Source of the DNA: Streptomyces apocyni
GTDB taxonomy: Bacteria; Actinomycetota; Actinomycetes; Streptomycetales; Streptomycetaceae
DNA: 64,000 bases
Direction: 5' to 3'
NCBI RefSeq assembly: GCF_009739465.1
Contig: NZ_WHOM01000072.1
Coordinates: forward strand, 97,310 to 161,309
The notes beneath the pieces are model-generated. The model had not been told where the DNA came from, did not search any database, and saw only the letters and a list, made by a program, of their open reading frames with translations. Shown here in pieces: positions 18,031 through 25,885 of this stretch; the first letter of the stretch is position 1, and every line of letters begins with the position of its first letter. Both the position numbers and the translations under genes were made by a program.

Positions 18031-18591
18031 ATGAACAGCAGCGACAGTGACCTGCAGATCGCCGGCGACCTCTTCGAGGTCCCGCACCTCCTCAAGGCCC
18101 CCCGCGAGCACCCCGAGACCGTGGCCGACTTCGTGGGCCTGGCCCGCTCCATCGCCGCCGACCGCTCCCAGTGGGAACACCTCGTCGAGTACGACGCCAC
18201 CAGCCGCTGGTACCACCGGCTGCGCACGGGACCCGGCTACGAGGTCTGGCTGCTCAGCTGGGTGCCCGGGCAGGGCAGCGGGCGGCACGACCACGGCCAG
18301 TCCTCCGGCGTACTGACCGTCCTGGACGGCCGGTTGACCGAACGCGCCACCATCGAACGCAGCACTATCGAACGCGGCACGACCGAGCGCAGCACGACCG
18401 AACAGGCCCAGGTCGCCCGCGAACTCGGCTCCGGAGCACAGCGGGTGTTCGCGCCCGGTTACGTACACGAAGTGGTCAACGAGACCCTCGAACCCGCCGT
18501 CAGCCTGCACGTCTACTTCCCCGGTCTGACCGAGATGCCGATGCGTTCGGCCCAGTGCTCCCCGGGCGCCCACACTGTCAGTGTCGCCTGA
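18031..18591 (+). CDS. Cysteine dioxygenase-like cupin protein
   Basis: 186 residues from ATG 18031, preceded by GAGGA; an ATG seven codons earlier lacks such a site. The cupin fold of cysteine dioxygenase type I is suggested by WLLSWVPGQGSGRHDHGQSSG, whose two histidines are iron ligands, and by the third ligand in FAPGYVHEVVNET. The expected reaction is oxidation of a thiol such as cysteine to its sulfinate. A four-fold 15-bp repeat in the middle adds an ER(A/S/G)T(I/T) insertion. The gene ends 12 bp before cofD and may be co-transcribed. Confidence 0.85.
   Translation: MNSSDSDLQIAGDLFEVPHLLKAPREHPETVADFVGLARSIAADRSQWEHLVEYDATSRWYHRLRTGPGYEVWLLSWVPGQGSGRHDHGQSSGVLTVLDGRLTERATIERSTIERGTTERSTTEQAQVARELGSGAQRVFAPGYVHEVVNETLEPAVSLHVYFPGLTEMPMRSAQCSPGAHTVSVA
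18340..18399 (+). repeat. 15-bp in-frame tandem repeat
   Basis: Four 15-bp units beginning at 18340, 18355, 18370 and 18385, consensus GA(A/G)CGC(A/G)GCAC(T/G)A(T/C)C, encoding the pentapeptide ER(A/S/G)T(I/T). They lie inside the cysteine-dioxygenase-like gene. Confidence 0.9.
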
Positions 18592-18594
18592 CAG
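18575..18594. promoter_or_regulatory. Inverted repeat before cofD
   Basis: CTGTCAG (18575-18581) and CTGACAG (18588-18594) flank a 6-base loop across the stop of the upstream gene and end 9 bases before the cofD start. It could be an operator or a weak attenuating hairpin. Confidence 0.5.
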
Positions 18595-18603
18595 ACTGCG
18601 TGC

Positions 18604-19560
18604 ATGCGCATTGTTGTTCTGGCCGGCGGCATCGGTGGTGCCCGTTTCCTTCGCGGCCTCAAGGCCGCCACACCCGACGCTGACATCACCGTCATCGGCA
18701 ACACCGGTGACGACATTCACCTGTTCGGCCTCAAGGTCTGCCCCGACCTCGACACCGTGATGTACACGCTCGGCGGTGGCATCAACGAAGACCAGGGCTG
18801 GGGCCGCAGCGACGAGACCTTCCAGGTCAAGAGCGAACTCGCCGCGTATGGCGTGGGACCCGAGTGGTTCGGCCTCGGCGACCGGGACTTCGCCACCCAC
18901 ATCGTGCGTACGCAGATGCTGGGCGCGGGCTACCCGTTGAGCGCGGTGACCGACGCCCTGTGCGACCGGTGGCAGCCGGGTGTACGGCTCATCCCGATGT
19001 CCGACGACCGGGTTGAGACCCATGTCGCCGTCGAGTTGGAGGGCGAGCGCAGGGCCGTGCACTTCCAGGAGTACTGGGTACGGCTGCGGGCTTCCGTGGA
19101 CGCGCTGGCCGTGGTGCCGGTCGGCGCGGAGCAGGCGAAGCCCGCGCCCGGTGTCCTGGAGGCCATCGCCGCGGCCGACGTCGTGCTCTTCCCGCCGTCC
19201 AACCCGGTCGTCAGCGTCGGCACCATCCTCTCGGTGCCGGGCATCAGGGAAGCCATCGCCGACGCCGGGGTGCCGGTCGTGGGCCTCTCCCCGATCGTCG
19301 GGGACGCGCCCGTGCGGGGGATGGCCGACAAGATGCTCGCCGCGGTGGGCGTGGAGTCCAGCGCCGCCGCGGTCGCCGAGCACTACGGCTCGGGCCTGCT
19401 GGACGGCTGGCTGGTCGACACGGCCGACGGCGCGACCGTCGAGCGCGTCGAGGCGGCGGGCATCCGGTGCCGGGCGGTGCCGCTGATGATGACCGACCTG
19501 GACGCCACGGCCGAGATGGCGCGCGCGGCGCTGGCGCTGGCCGAGGAGGTACGGACATGA
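18604..19560 (+). CDS. cofD: 2-phospho-L-lactate transferase (F420 pathway)
   Basis: 318 residues; called fbiA in mycobacteria. It joins a guanylylated phospholactate or phosphoenolpyruvate unit to the deazaflavin Fo, giving F420-0 or its dehydro form. The N-terminus VLAGGIGGARFLRGL is the nucleotide-binding loop, followed by GNTGDD near 40 and FPPSNPVVSVGTIL in the C-terminal half. Its stop overlaps the cofE start by 4 bp, a strong sign of coupled expression. Confidence 0.95.
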   Translation: MRIVVLAGGIGGARFLRGLKAATPDADITVIGNTGDDIHLFGLKVCPDLDTVMYTLGGGINEDQGWGRSDETFQVKSELAAYGVGPEWFGLGDRDFATHIVRTQMLGAGYPLSAVTDALCDRWQPGVRLIPMSDDRVETHVAVELEGERRAVHFQEYWVRLRASVDALAVVPVGAEQAKPAPGVLEAIAAADVVLFPPSNPVVSVGTILSVPGIREAIADAGVPVVGLSPIVGDAPVRGMADKMLAAVGVESSAAAVAEHYGSGLLDGWLVDTADGATVERVEAAGIRCRAVPLMMTDLDATAEMARAALALAEEVRT

Positions 19561-20945
19561 CCCCGCCCTCCCCGGACACCCCGGACGCCCCGGACGCCCC
19601 AGCCTCCCCGGCTTCCGCAGCCTCCCCGGCCTCGTACCGGGTGTGGGCGGTGCCCGGCATTCCCGAGGTCAGGGACGGCGACGACCTGGCCAAGCTGATC
19701 GCCGCCGCCGAACCCTCGCTCGCCGACGGCGATGTCGTACTGGTCACCTCGAAGATCGTCTCCAAGGCCGAGGGGCGGGTGCTCGCCGCCACGGACCGCG
19801 AGGCGGCCATCGACGCCGAGACCGTACGGGTGGTGGCACGGCGCGGGACGCTGCGCATCGTCGAGAACCGTCAGGGGCTGGTGATGGCGGCGGCGGGTGT
19901 GGACGCGTCCAACACCCCCGCCGGGACCGTCCTGCTGCTCCCCGAGGACCCCGACGCGTCGGCCCGGCGCATCCGGGACGGACTGCGGGACACGCTCGGC
20001 GTACGGGTCGGGGTCGTGGTGACCGACACCTTCGGGCGGCCCTGGCGCAGCGGCGTCACCGATGTCGCGATCGGGGCCAGCGGGGTGCGGGTCCTGGACG
20101 ATCTGCGCGGCGGCGTCGACGCGTACGGCAATCCGCTGAGCGCCACCATCGTGGCGACGGCCGACGAACTGGCCGCGGCGGGTGACCTGGTCAAGGGCAA
20201 GGCCGAGGGGCTGCCGGTCGCGGTGCTCCGAGGGCTGCCGGGGCTGGTGCCGGGCGACGACGACCAGACGGCGGACAGCGACGGGGCGGACGGCGCACGG
20301 GCGCTGGTGCGCACCGCCCCGAACGACATGTTCCGCCTCGGCACGTCGGAGGCCGTACGGGAGGCCATGACCCAGCGGCGTACGGTGCGGGCCTTCACCG
20401 ACGACCCGGTCGACCCCGGAGCCCTGCGGCGCGCGGTGGCCGCGGCCGTCACCGCACCGGCGCCACACCACACGACGCCCTGGCGCTTCGTCCTGCTGGA
20501 GTCCGCGGCCTCCCGAACCCGGCTCCTCGACGCGATGCGGGACGCGTGGATCGCGGACCTGCGGCGGGACGGCAAGTCCGAGGAGTCCATCGCCCGGCGG
20601 ATACGGCGCGGGGACGTGCTGCGCGAGGCGCCCTGCCTGGTCGTGCCCTGCCTGGTGACCGACGGGGCACACACGTACGGGGACACGCGGCGGGACGCGG
20701 CGGAGCGGGAGATGTTCGTCGTCGCCACCGGCGCCGGGATTCAGAACTTCCTGGTGGCCCTGGCCGGGGAGCGGCTGGGCTCCGCGTGGATCTCGTCGAC
20801 GATGTTCTGCCGGGACGTGGTCCGCGAGACGCTCGACCTGCCCGCCGACTGGGACCCCATGGGGGCCGTCGCCGTGGGCCGCGCCGCGCAGGAGCCACGC
20901 GATCGCCCGGAGCGCAGCGTGCGGGACTTCATCACCGTACGGTGA
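19557..20945 (+). CDS. fbiB: F420-0:L-glutamate ligase / nitroreductase-domain fusion
   Basis: 462 residues; two-domain FbiB type (CofE plus C-terminal domain). Residues about 25-245 are the CofE ligase, with VLVTSKIVSKAEGR, DTFGRPWRSGVTDVAIG and GDLVKGKAEG motifs; it adds glutamates to F420-0. Residues about 265-460 are a flavin-type nitroreductase domain (RRTVRAFTDDPVD, APHHTTPWRFVLLE, GAGIQNFLVAL), which in characterised FbiB reduces dehydro-F420 and helps lengthen the tail. The ATG at 19557 overlaps cofD; the first 25 residues are Pro/Asp/Ala repeats. The stop is spanned by a 19-bp tandem repeat. Confidence 0.93.
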   Translation: MTPPSPDTPDAPDAPASPASAASPASYRVWAVPGIPEVRDGDDLAKLIAAAEPSLADGDVVLVTSKIVSKAEGRVLAATDREAAIDAETVRVVARRGTLRIVENRQGLVMAAAGVDASNTPAGTVLLLPEDPDASARRIRDGLRDTLGVRVGVVVTDTFGRPWRSGVTDVAIGASGVRVLDDLRGGVDAYGNPLSATIVATADELAAAGDLVKGKAEGLPVAVLRGLPGLVPGDDDQTADSDGADGARALVRTAPNDMFRLGTSEAVREAMTQRRTVRAFTDDPVDPGALRRAVAAAVTAPAPHHTTPWRFVLLESAASRTRLLDAMRDAWIADLRRDGKSEESIARRIRRGDVLREAPCLVVPCLVTDGAHTYGDTRRDAAEREMFVVATGAGIQNFLVALAGERLGSAWISSTMFCRDVVRETLDLPADWDPMGAVAVGRAAQEPRDRPERSVRDFITVR

Positions 20946-20977
20946 CGCGGTCGGGGTGCGGTGACGGCGTCGGGGTG
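20940..20977. repeat. 19-bp tandem duplication across the fbiB stop codon
   Basis: Adjacent 19-bp copies (20940-20958, 20959-20977), each CGGTGACG followed by a CGG/GCG-shuffled TCGGGGTG. The first contains the TGA stop of fbiB. Confidence 0.8.
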
Positions 20978-20980
20978 CGG

Positions 20981-21964
20981 CTACAGCTGGGCGATGTCCA
21001 CCCTGGGCATCTTCGGGGTGCGCCGTGGCGGGATGCGGCCGGAGAGCAGGATCAGGCGGGCCGCCCGGTGCCGTTGGCCCTCGTACGGCTTCAGCAGGTC
21101 GAGCATCGCCGTGTCGTCCGCGTCCCGGGCGCCGGTCAGCGCGTAGCCGACGATGCCCGGCAGGTGCAGGTCGCCGACGGTGACCGCGTCGGGTGCGCCA
21201 TGGCTGCGCTGGACCGTCTCGGCTGAGGTCCAGGGTCCGATGCCGGGGACCCGTTCCAGGCGGGCCTGGGCCTCGCCCGGTGGCATGGTCGCCGCCTCCT
21301 CCAGGCGGCGCGCCACCCGGACGGCCCGCAGGATCGTGCTGGCCCGTTTGTTGTCCACGCCCGCCCGGTGCCATTCCCAGGAGGGGATCATCCGCCAGGT
21401 GCCGGGGGCGGGCATCACGTACATGCCGTCGGGCACGGATACGGACGCGGATGCGGATGCGGATGCGGGACCCGGCGCGGGTTCGCCGTACTTCCGGACC
21501 AGCAGCCGCCACGCGCGGTAGGCCTCGTCCGTGGTGACCTTCTGCTCCAGGATCGACGGAATCAGGGATTCCAAGACCAGGCCGGTCTGGGTGAGCCGGA
21601 GCCCCGGGCGGCGCCGCGCCGTCGCGGCGACCAGCCGATGGCGCGGCTCGAACGCCTCAGGTGCGTCTGACTCACCCAGCAGGTGCGGCAGTTGGTGCAG
21701 CAGCCAGTCGGCCCCCGGGCCCCAGGCCGCGGCCCGGACAGCCCCACCACCGCCGCTGCCACCGCCCCCGTCAGCGCCGTGGGACGCGGCGACGCGCAGC
21801 GTGCCGGGCCCGTCGGGCGTACGGCAGGCCCGCCAGACCGCACCGTCCGGGGTGATCCGGAAGGTGGGGTCGGCGGGGCCACGGCGCAGCGGGCCCAGGA
21901 CCAGACGGAGGTCCAGGGGGCCCGGCGCGCGCCAGTCACGGGTGGGGGTGAAGCGGCCTGCCAC
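20981..21964 (-). CDS. HhH-GPD DNA glycosylase (AlkA-like)
   Basis: 327 residues from GTG 21964. The C-terminal half carries the helix-hairpin-helix LERVPGIGPWTSAE and a following catalytic-type aspartate in DAVTVGDLHLPG, as in 3-methyladenine glycosylase II; ESLIPSILEQKVT marks the start of the glycosylase core. It should remove alkylated bases in base-excision repair. An ASASASASVSV stretch near 180 comes from a GCATCC hexamer repeat in DNA (21435-21475), and a GGGG-serine linker lies near residue 70. Convergent with fbiB. Confidence 0.88.
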   Translation of the reverse strand: MAGRFTPTRDWRAPGPLDLRLVLGPLRRGPADPTFRITPDGAVWRACRTPDGPGTLRVAASHGADGGGGSGGGGAVRAAAWGPGADWLLHQLPHLLGESDAPEAFEPRHRLVAATARRRPGLRLTQTGLVLESLIPSILEQKVTTDEAYRAWRLLVRKYGEPAPGPASASASASVSVPDGMYVMPAPGTWRMIPSWEWHRAGVDNKRASTILRAVRVARRLEEAATMPPGEAQARLERVPGIGPWTSAETVQRSHGAPDAVTVGDLHLPGIVGYALTGARDADDTAMLDLLKPYEGQRHRAARLILLSGRIPPRRTPKMPRVDIAQL

Positions 21965-21978
21965 GGGCGTCGGGTCCT

Positions 21979-22035
21979 AGGGAGGGAGAGGGAGAGGGAG
22001 AGGGAGAGGGAGAGGGAGAGGGAGGGAGAGGGAGA
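21979..22035. repeat. GGGAGA hexamer repeat, pure purine tract
   Basis: 57 bases of only purines made of GGGAGA units with two GGGA interruptions. It lies between the glycosylase start and the end of the nucleotidylyltransferase gene. G-runs of three spaced by three bases fit a G-quadruplex or H-DNA motif. Confidence 0.9.
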
Positions 22036-22101
22036 CGGACGTACGCATCGGACGGAGTCGGGGGTAGTCCGAGCGTAGGCGACCCACGGCCGCCCCCGCC
22101 C

Positions 22102-23208
22102 CTACTGGTCCGAAGAGAAGCGAACGCACCCCGCCGGAAGCACGGCGTCGCACCAGATCCGGGCACCCGCACGCAGCTCGTTGTCCGGGCCCACCGCCGC
22201 CCCGTCCCCGATCACCGCCCCGGACAGCACCGTACGGGCCCCCACCCGCGCACCCGCCCCGACCAGCGAATCCGTCACGACGGCGCCCTCTTCCACGACC
22301 GCGCCGTCCAGCACCGTACTGCCGACGACCCGCGCGCCCGCGCCGATCACCGCACCGGCCCCGACGACCGTGCCACCCGTGAGCTTGGCATCAGCCGCGA
22401 CGGACGCGCTGGGCAGGATCAGACGGTCCCCTCGGCGGCCGGGCACGGCGGGAGACGGGGCGCGGCCGAGAACCAGGTCGGCCGAGCCCCGTACGAAGGC
22501 CTGTGGAGTGCCGAGGTCCAGCCAGTAGGTGGAGTCGACCATGCCCTGGAGGTGGACCCCCGAGGACAGCAGCTCGGGGAAGGTCTCGCGTTCGACCGAG
22601 ACGGGGCGGCCGACGGGGATGGTGTCGATGACGGAGCGCCGGAACACGTACGCGCCCGCGTTGATCTGGTCGGTCACGATCTCCGCGGGCGTCTGCGGCT
22701 TCTCCAGGAAGGCCGTCACCCGGCCGGACGGGTCGGTGGGGACCAGTCCGTACGCCCTGGGGTCGTCGACCCGCGTGAGGTGCAGCGAGACATCCGCGCC
22801 GGACGTCTCGTGGGTCGAGATCAGGGCGGGGATGTCCAGGCCGGTCAGGATGTCGCCGTTGAAGATCAGCACGGGGGCGTCCGGGCCGGAGCTGAGGTGC
22901 GAGGCGGCGTTGCGGATCGCGCCGCCGGTGCCCAGGGGCTCCCGTTCGGTGACGTACTCCAGGCGCAGGCCCATCGATGATCCGTCGCCGAAGTACGGCT
23001 CGAACACCTCGGCCAGATAGGAGGTGGCGAGGACGACTCGCTCGACCCCCGCGGCCCTGGCGCGCGCCAGCTGGTGCGTCAGGAACGGTACGCCCGCCGC
23101 GGGCACCATGGGCTTGGGAGTGTGGACCGTGAGCGGGCGGAGGCGGGTTCCCTTGCCGCCGACCAGGAGGATCGCCTCCGGTGCCAGGGGTGCCGACTGT
23201 GCAGCCAA
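22102..23208 (-). CDS. Sugar-1-phosphate nucleotidylyltransferase (probable GDP-mannose synthase)
   Basis: 368 residues from TTG 23208. The N-terminal pyrophosphorylase domain has the signature LLVGGKGTRLRPLT and TPKPMVPAAGVPF, then NGDILTGLD; from about residue 255 the chain is a left-handed beta helix of hexapeptide repeats (GGTVVGAGAVIGAGARVVGS). This bacterial type makes GDP-mannose or a related NDP-sugar; with manA and manB nearby, mannose-1-phosphate guanylyltransferase is the most likely assignment, but UDP- or dTDP-glucose cannot be excluded from sequence alone. Confidence 0.85.
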   Translation of the reverse strand: MAAQSAPLAPEAILLVGGKGTRLRPLTVHTPKPMVPAAGVPFLTHQLARARAAGVERVVLATSYLAEVFEPYFGDGSSMGLRLEYVTEREPLGTGGAIRNAASHLSSGPDAPVLIFNGDILTGLDIPALISTHETSGADVSLHLTRVDDPRAYGLVPTDPSGRVTAFLEKPQTPAEIVTDQINAGAYVFRRSVIDTIPVGRPVSVERETFPELLSSGVHLQGMVDSTYWLDLGTPQAFVRGSADLVLGRAPSPAVPGRRGDRLILPSASVAADAKLTGGTVVGAGAVIGAGARVVGSTVLDGAVVEEGAVVTDSLVGAGARVGARTVLSGAVIGDGAAVGPDNELRAGARIWCDAVLPAGCVRFSSDQ

Positions 23209-23272
23209 TGCGGTCTCTGCTTCCTGCCGGGGCCGAGGTGCGGCCGAGTGTGCGTGTCCCCGGCCGCACCGC

Positions 23273-23348
23273 CCCGAAGCGCCAGACCCGAAGCGCCAGG
23301 CTCAGGCGCCAGACCCGACGCGCTGAGCCCGAAGCGCTAAGCCCGAAG
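23273..23348. repeat. 14-bp tandem repeat
   Basis: Five copies plus a partial of CCCGAAGCGC(C/T)(A/G)AG, starting at 23273, 23287, 23301, 23314, 23328 and 23342, fill the gap between the amidase stop and the nucleotidylyltransferase start. Confidence 0.9.
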
Positions 23349-23368
23349 GCCGCGCGGTGGCCCGGAGG

Positions 23369-24817
23369 TCACCTGCCCTGGAGTCGGGCCGATGTACTCC
23401 GTGCCGTGCCCAGCTTGCCGTAGAGCTGGCGCCCTGGGCATTCGGTGGCGAAGCCGTCGCGGTGACCGGAGATCACGTTGAGGCGGACATTCTTCCCCTT
23501 CGCGTGGAGATTGCTACCCCCGGAAGTGAGCGAAGTCGTGCCTTCCGGGTTCCGCCCGAAGAGACCCAGCTTCCACGCGGTGAGTTTGGCGACCGCGTTC
23601 AGCGCGGCCGTCGGGGGTTTCTTGCTGGTGTAGGTGCCCAGGACGGCGATGCCGGTGGTGTTGGAGTTGAATCCGAGGGTGTGGGCACCCATGACCGGCT
23701 TGGTGACACCTCCCGCGCGCCCCTCGTAGATGTTCCCGCACTTGTCGATGGCGAAGTTGTAGCCGAAGTCCCGCCAGCCACTGCTCAGGGTGTGGTAGCG
23801 GTAGATGGCGCGCAGCAGCGCGGGCGCCTGTGCGCAGCTGTAGTTGTTGCCGGTGGCGGTGTGGTGGACGAAGGCCGCCTTGACGGTCTTGGTGTAGAGG
23901 AACGAGCGTTCGCGGAGCCTTTCGTCCGCGCCCCAGCCCTTGCGGGTGATGATGCCCGGGCGCGGTCCGATGTACGGCTTCCCGGCGATCTCGCCGCGGG
24001 CCGCGGCCAGGTCGGCCTCGGTCTCCTCCTTGCTGAGTGCCGGGATGACCAGGGCGCCGAGCGGAGCCAGTTGGGCGTTGACGGCGGAGCTGGCCGCGGC
24101 CTCGGCGGTGAGGGGGGCGGCGGCTTCGGTCTGGGCACCCTGGCTCTGCGGGTCGTCGCGCAGGACCCTTGGCAGGGTGGCTGTGGCTGTGGCGGTGGCG
24201 GTGGTGTCCGCTGGGCGTACGGGGTCGGCGCCCGGGTCCACGAGTTCCAGGCGCAGGCCGTCGGGGAGCTGGGCGCGCTCGGCGGACGCTTGCCCGGCAT
24301 CGGACGGTTGCCCGCCATCGGACGGTTCCTCGGCCCGTACGCGGACCTCGACTCCGTCGGACGCGCCGACCCAGAGCGGGGCCGTGGCACCGCGCCGCTC
24401 ACCCGACTCGCGCTCGGCGGAGCCGGGGTCGGCGGCGTGCTCGCTGTTGTGCGTCTCGACGTCCTGCCAGTCGGACCAGTCGGCGGTGTCGGCGGCGCGG
24501 GTACGGACCTGGACCCGGCCGTGGAGTTCGGCGTCCGCGTCGTCCCAGATGACGCCGACGAGGGAGAAGGGCCGCACGTCGCGTGGCGCGATGCCCTGGT
24601 CGCGTACGCCCGCACCGTCGCGCAGCGCACGGCCTTGGCCAAGGGGCGCGAGCGGCAGTGACTGGGTGGACCCGGCGGCGGCCGCGGAGTCGGAACGTGC
24701 GGAGACGGGGGCGGCGCTCCTGGCCACCGCCGCCTGAGCTCCCGCCGGAAGAACGAGCGGGAGACAGAGGGCGGCGGTGCAGGTGACACCGATCGAGGAA
24801 GCAAGGAATCCACGCAT
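23369..24817 (-). CDS. Secreted N-acetylmuramoyl-L-alanine amidase (PGRP type)
   Basis: 482 residues from MRGFLASSIGVTCTAALCLP, a clear signal peptide. The middle (about 60-275) is Ala/Pro-rich, and residues about 290-460 are the amidase-2/PGRP domain: AFVHHTATGNNYSC contains the first zinc histidine, GYNFAIDKCGNIYEGRAGG is the conserved core, and VISGHRDGFATECPG supplies the remaining His/Cys ligands. It should cut the amide bond between muramic acid and the stem peptide outside the cell. An upstream in-frame start 49 codons earlier would bury the signal peptide. Confidence 0.93.
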   Translation of the reverse strand: MRGFLASSIGVTCTAALCLPLVLPAGAQAAVARSAAPVSARSDSAAAAGSTQSLPLAPLGQGRALRDGAGVRDQGIAPRDVRPFSLVGVIWDDADAELHGRVQVRTRAADTADWSDWQDVETHNSEHAADPGSAERESGERRGATAPLWVGASDGVEVRVRAEEPSDGGQPSDAGQASAERAQLPDGLRLELVDPGADPVRPADTTATATATATLPRVLRDDPQSQGAQTEAAAPLTAEAAASSAVNAQLAPLGALVIPALSKEETEADLAAARGEIAGKPYIGPRPGIITRKGWGADERLRERSFLYTKTVKAAFVHHTATGNNYSCAQAPALLRAIYRYHTLSSGWRDFGYNFAIDKCGNIYEGRAGGVTKPVMGAHTLGFNSNTTGIAVLGTYTSKKPPTAALNAVAKLTAWKLGLFGRNPEGTTSLTSGGSNLHAKGKNVRLNVISGHRDGFATECPGRQLYGKLGTARSTSARLQGR

Positions 24818-24944
24818 GGCGTTGATCGTGGAGGCAACCAGGCGGCTTCGCACATCGGGGAATTGACGGTGCGCCGGTATCCCGGGCGCGTCGCGTTCCA
24901 CCGCCCACGCACCTGCGCCCGGTGGCGCCGCGTACGCTGGCCGC

Positions 24945-25697
24945 GTGAACGCGACCGACCGCACCCCCGCCGACCTGCTGCGATCCGCGCTCGCCGCGGA
25001 CCCCGGGCGCCCCCTGGTGACCTTCTACGACGACGCGACGGGCGAGCGCGTCGAATTGTCCGTGGCCACCTTGGCCAATTGGGTGGCCAAGACCGCCAAT
25101 CTGCTCCAAGGTGACCTCGCCGCCGAGCCCGGCGACCGGCTCGCGCTGCTGCTGCCCGCGCACTGGCAGACCGCGGTGTGGCTGCTCGCCTGTTCGTCGG
25201 TGGGCGTGCTCGCCGACGTCGGCGGCGACCCGGCCGACGCCGACCTGGTCGTCAGCGGCCCCGAGTCCCTGGACGCGGCCCGCGCCTGCTCGGGCGAACG
25301 GGTCGCGCTCGCGCTGCGCCCGCTGGGCGGCCGCTTCCCGCAGCCGCCGTCCGGCTTCCTGGACTACGCGGTCGAAGTACCGGGCCAGGGCGACCGCTTC
25401 GCGCCGTACGCGCCCGTCGATCCCGGCGCACCGGCACTCGCCGTCGGCGGTACGGAGCTGTCCGGGGCCGAGCTGATCGCGCGGGCCGCCGCCGACGCGG
25501 GCGACCTGGGCCTGGCGCCGGGCGCGCGGCTGCTGTCCTCACGGCCGTACGACACCTGGGACGGACTGTCCGCCGGTCTGTACGCGCCGCTCGCGGCGGG
25601 CGGGTCCGTCGTCCTGTGCCGCAACCTCGACCAGCTGGGCGAGGGCGGCTTGGAGAAGCGGGTGGCGAGCGAACGGGTCGACACGACAGCGCTCTGA
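24945..25697 (+). CDS. TIGR03089 family protein
   Basis: 250 residues from GTG 24945. It matches the actinobacterial TIGR03089 family, which resembles a shortened N-terminal half of AMP-binding enzymes (RPLVTFYDDATGERVELS, GDRLALLLPAHWQTAVWLLA) without the later adenylation motifs, so enzymatic activity is unlikely. A TACGCT box ends six bases before the GTG, as expected for a leaderless transcript. It is divergent from the amidase. GCTCTGA recurs three times at and after the stop. Confidence 0.88.
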   Translation: MNATDRTPADLLRSALAADPGRPLVTFYDDATGERVELSVATLANWVAKTANLLQGDLAAEPGDRLALLLPAHWQTAVWLLACSSVGVLADVGGDPADADLVVSGPESLDAARACSGERVALALRPLGGRFPQPPSGFLDYAVEVPGQGDRFAPYAPVDPGAPALAVGGTELSGAELIARAAADAGDLGLAPGARLLSSRPYDTWDGLSAGLYAPLAAGGSVVLCRNLDQLGEGGLEKRVASERVDTTAL

Positions 25698-25885
25698 CAC
25701 GGACTGGCTCGCGCAGGCTCTGAAGTCGTGCGCACGCTCTGATACTCGCGCGCCGCACGGAAAGTCCACCCGTTCGGCGCACACGAAGCCGGGCCCGCAG
25801 GCCCGAACCGGGCGCGGGCCGCATTCTCGGTAGCAGTACGTGGTACGCGGCACGCGGCACTACGCCGCGTGTTACGCCGCCGCCG

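Noticed and set aside
19383..21512. A 709-codon minus-strand frame over the F420 genes
   Set aside because: Antisense shadow of fbiB and cofD, which have clear families and coupled starts.
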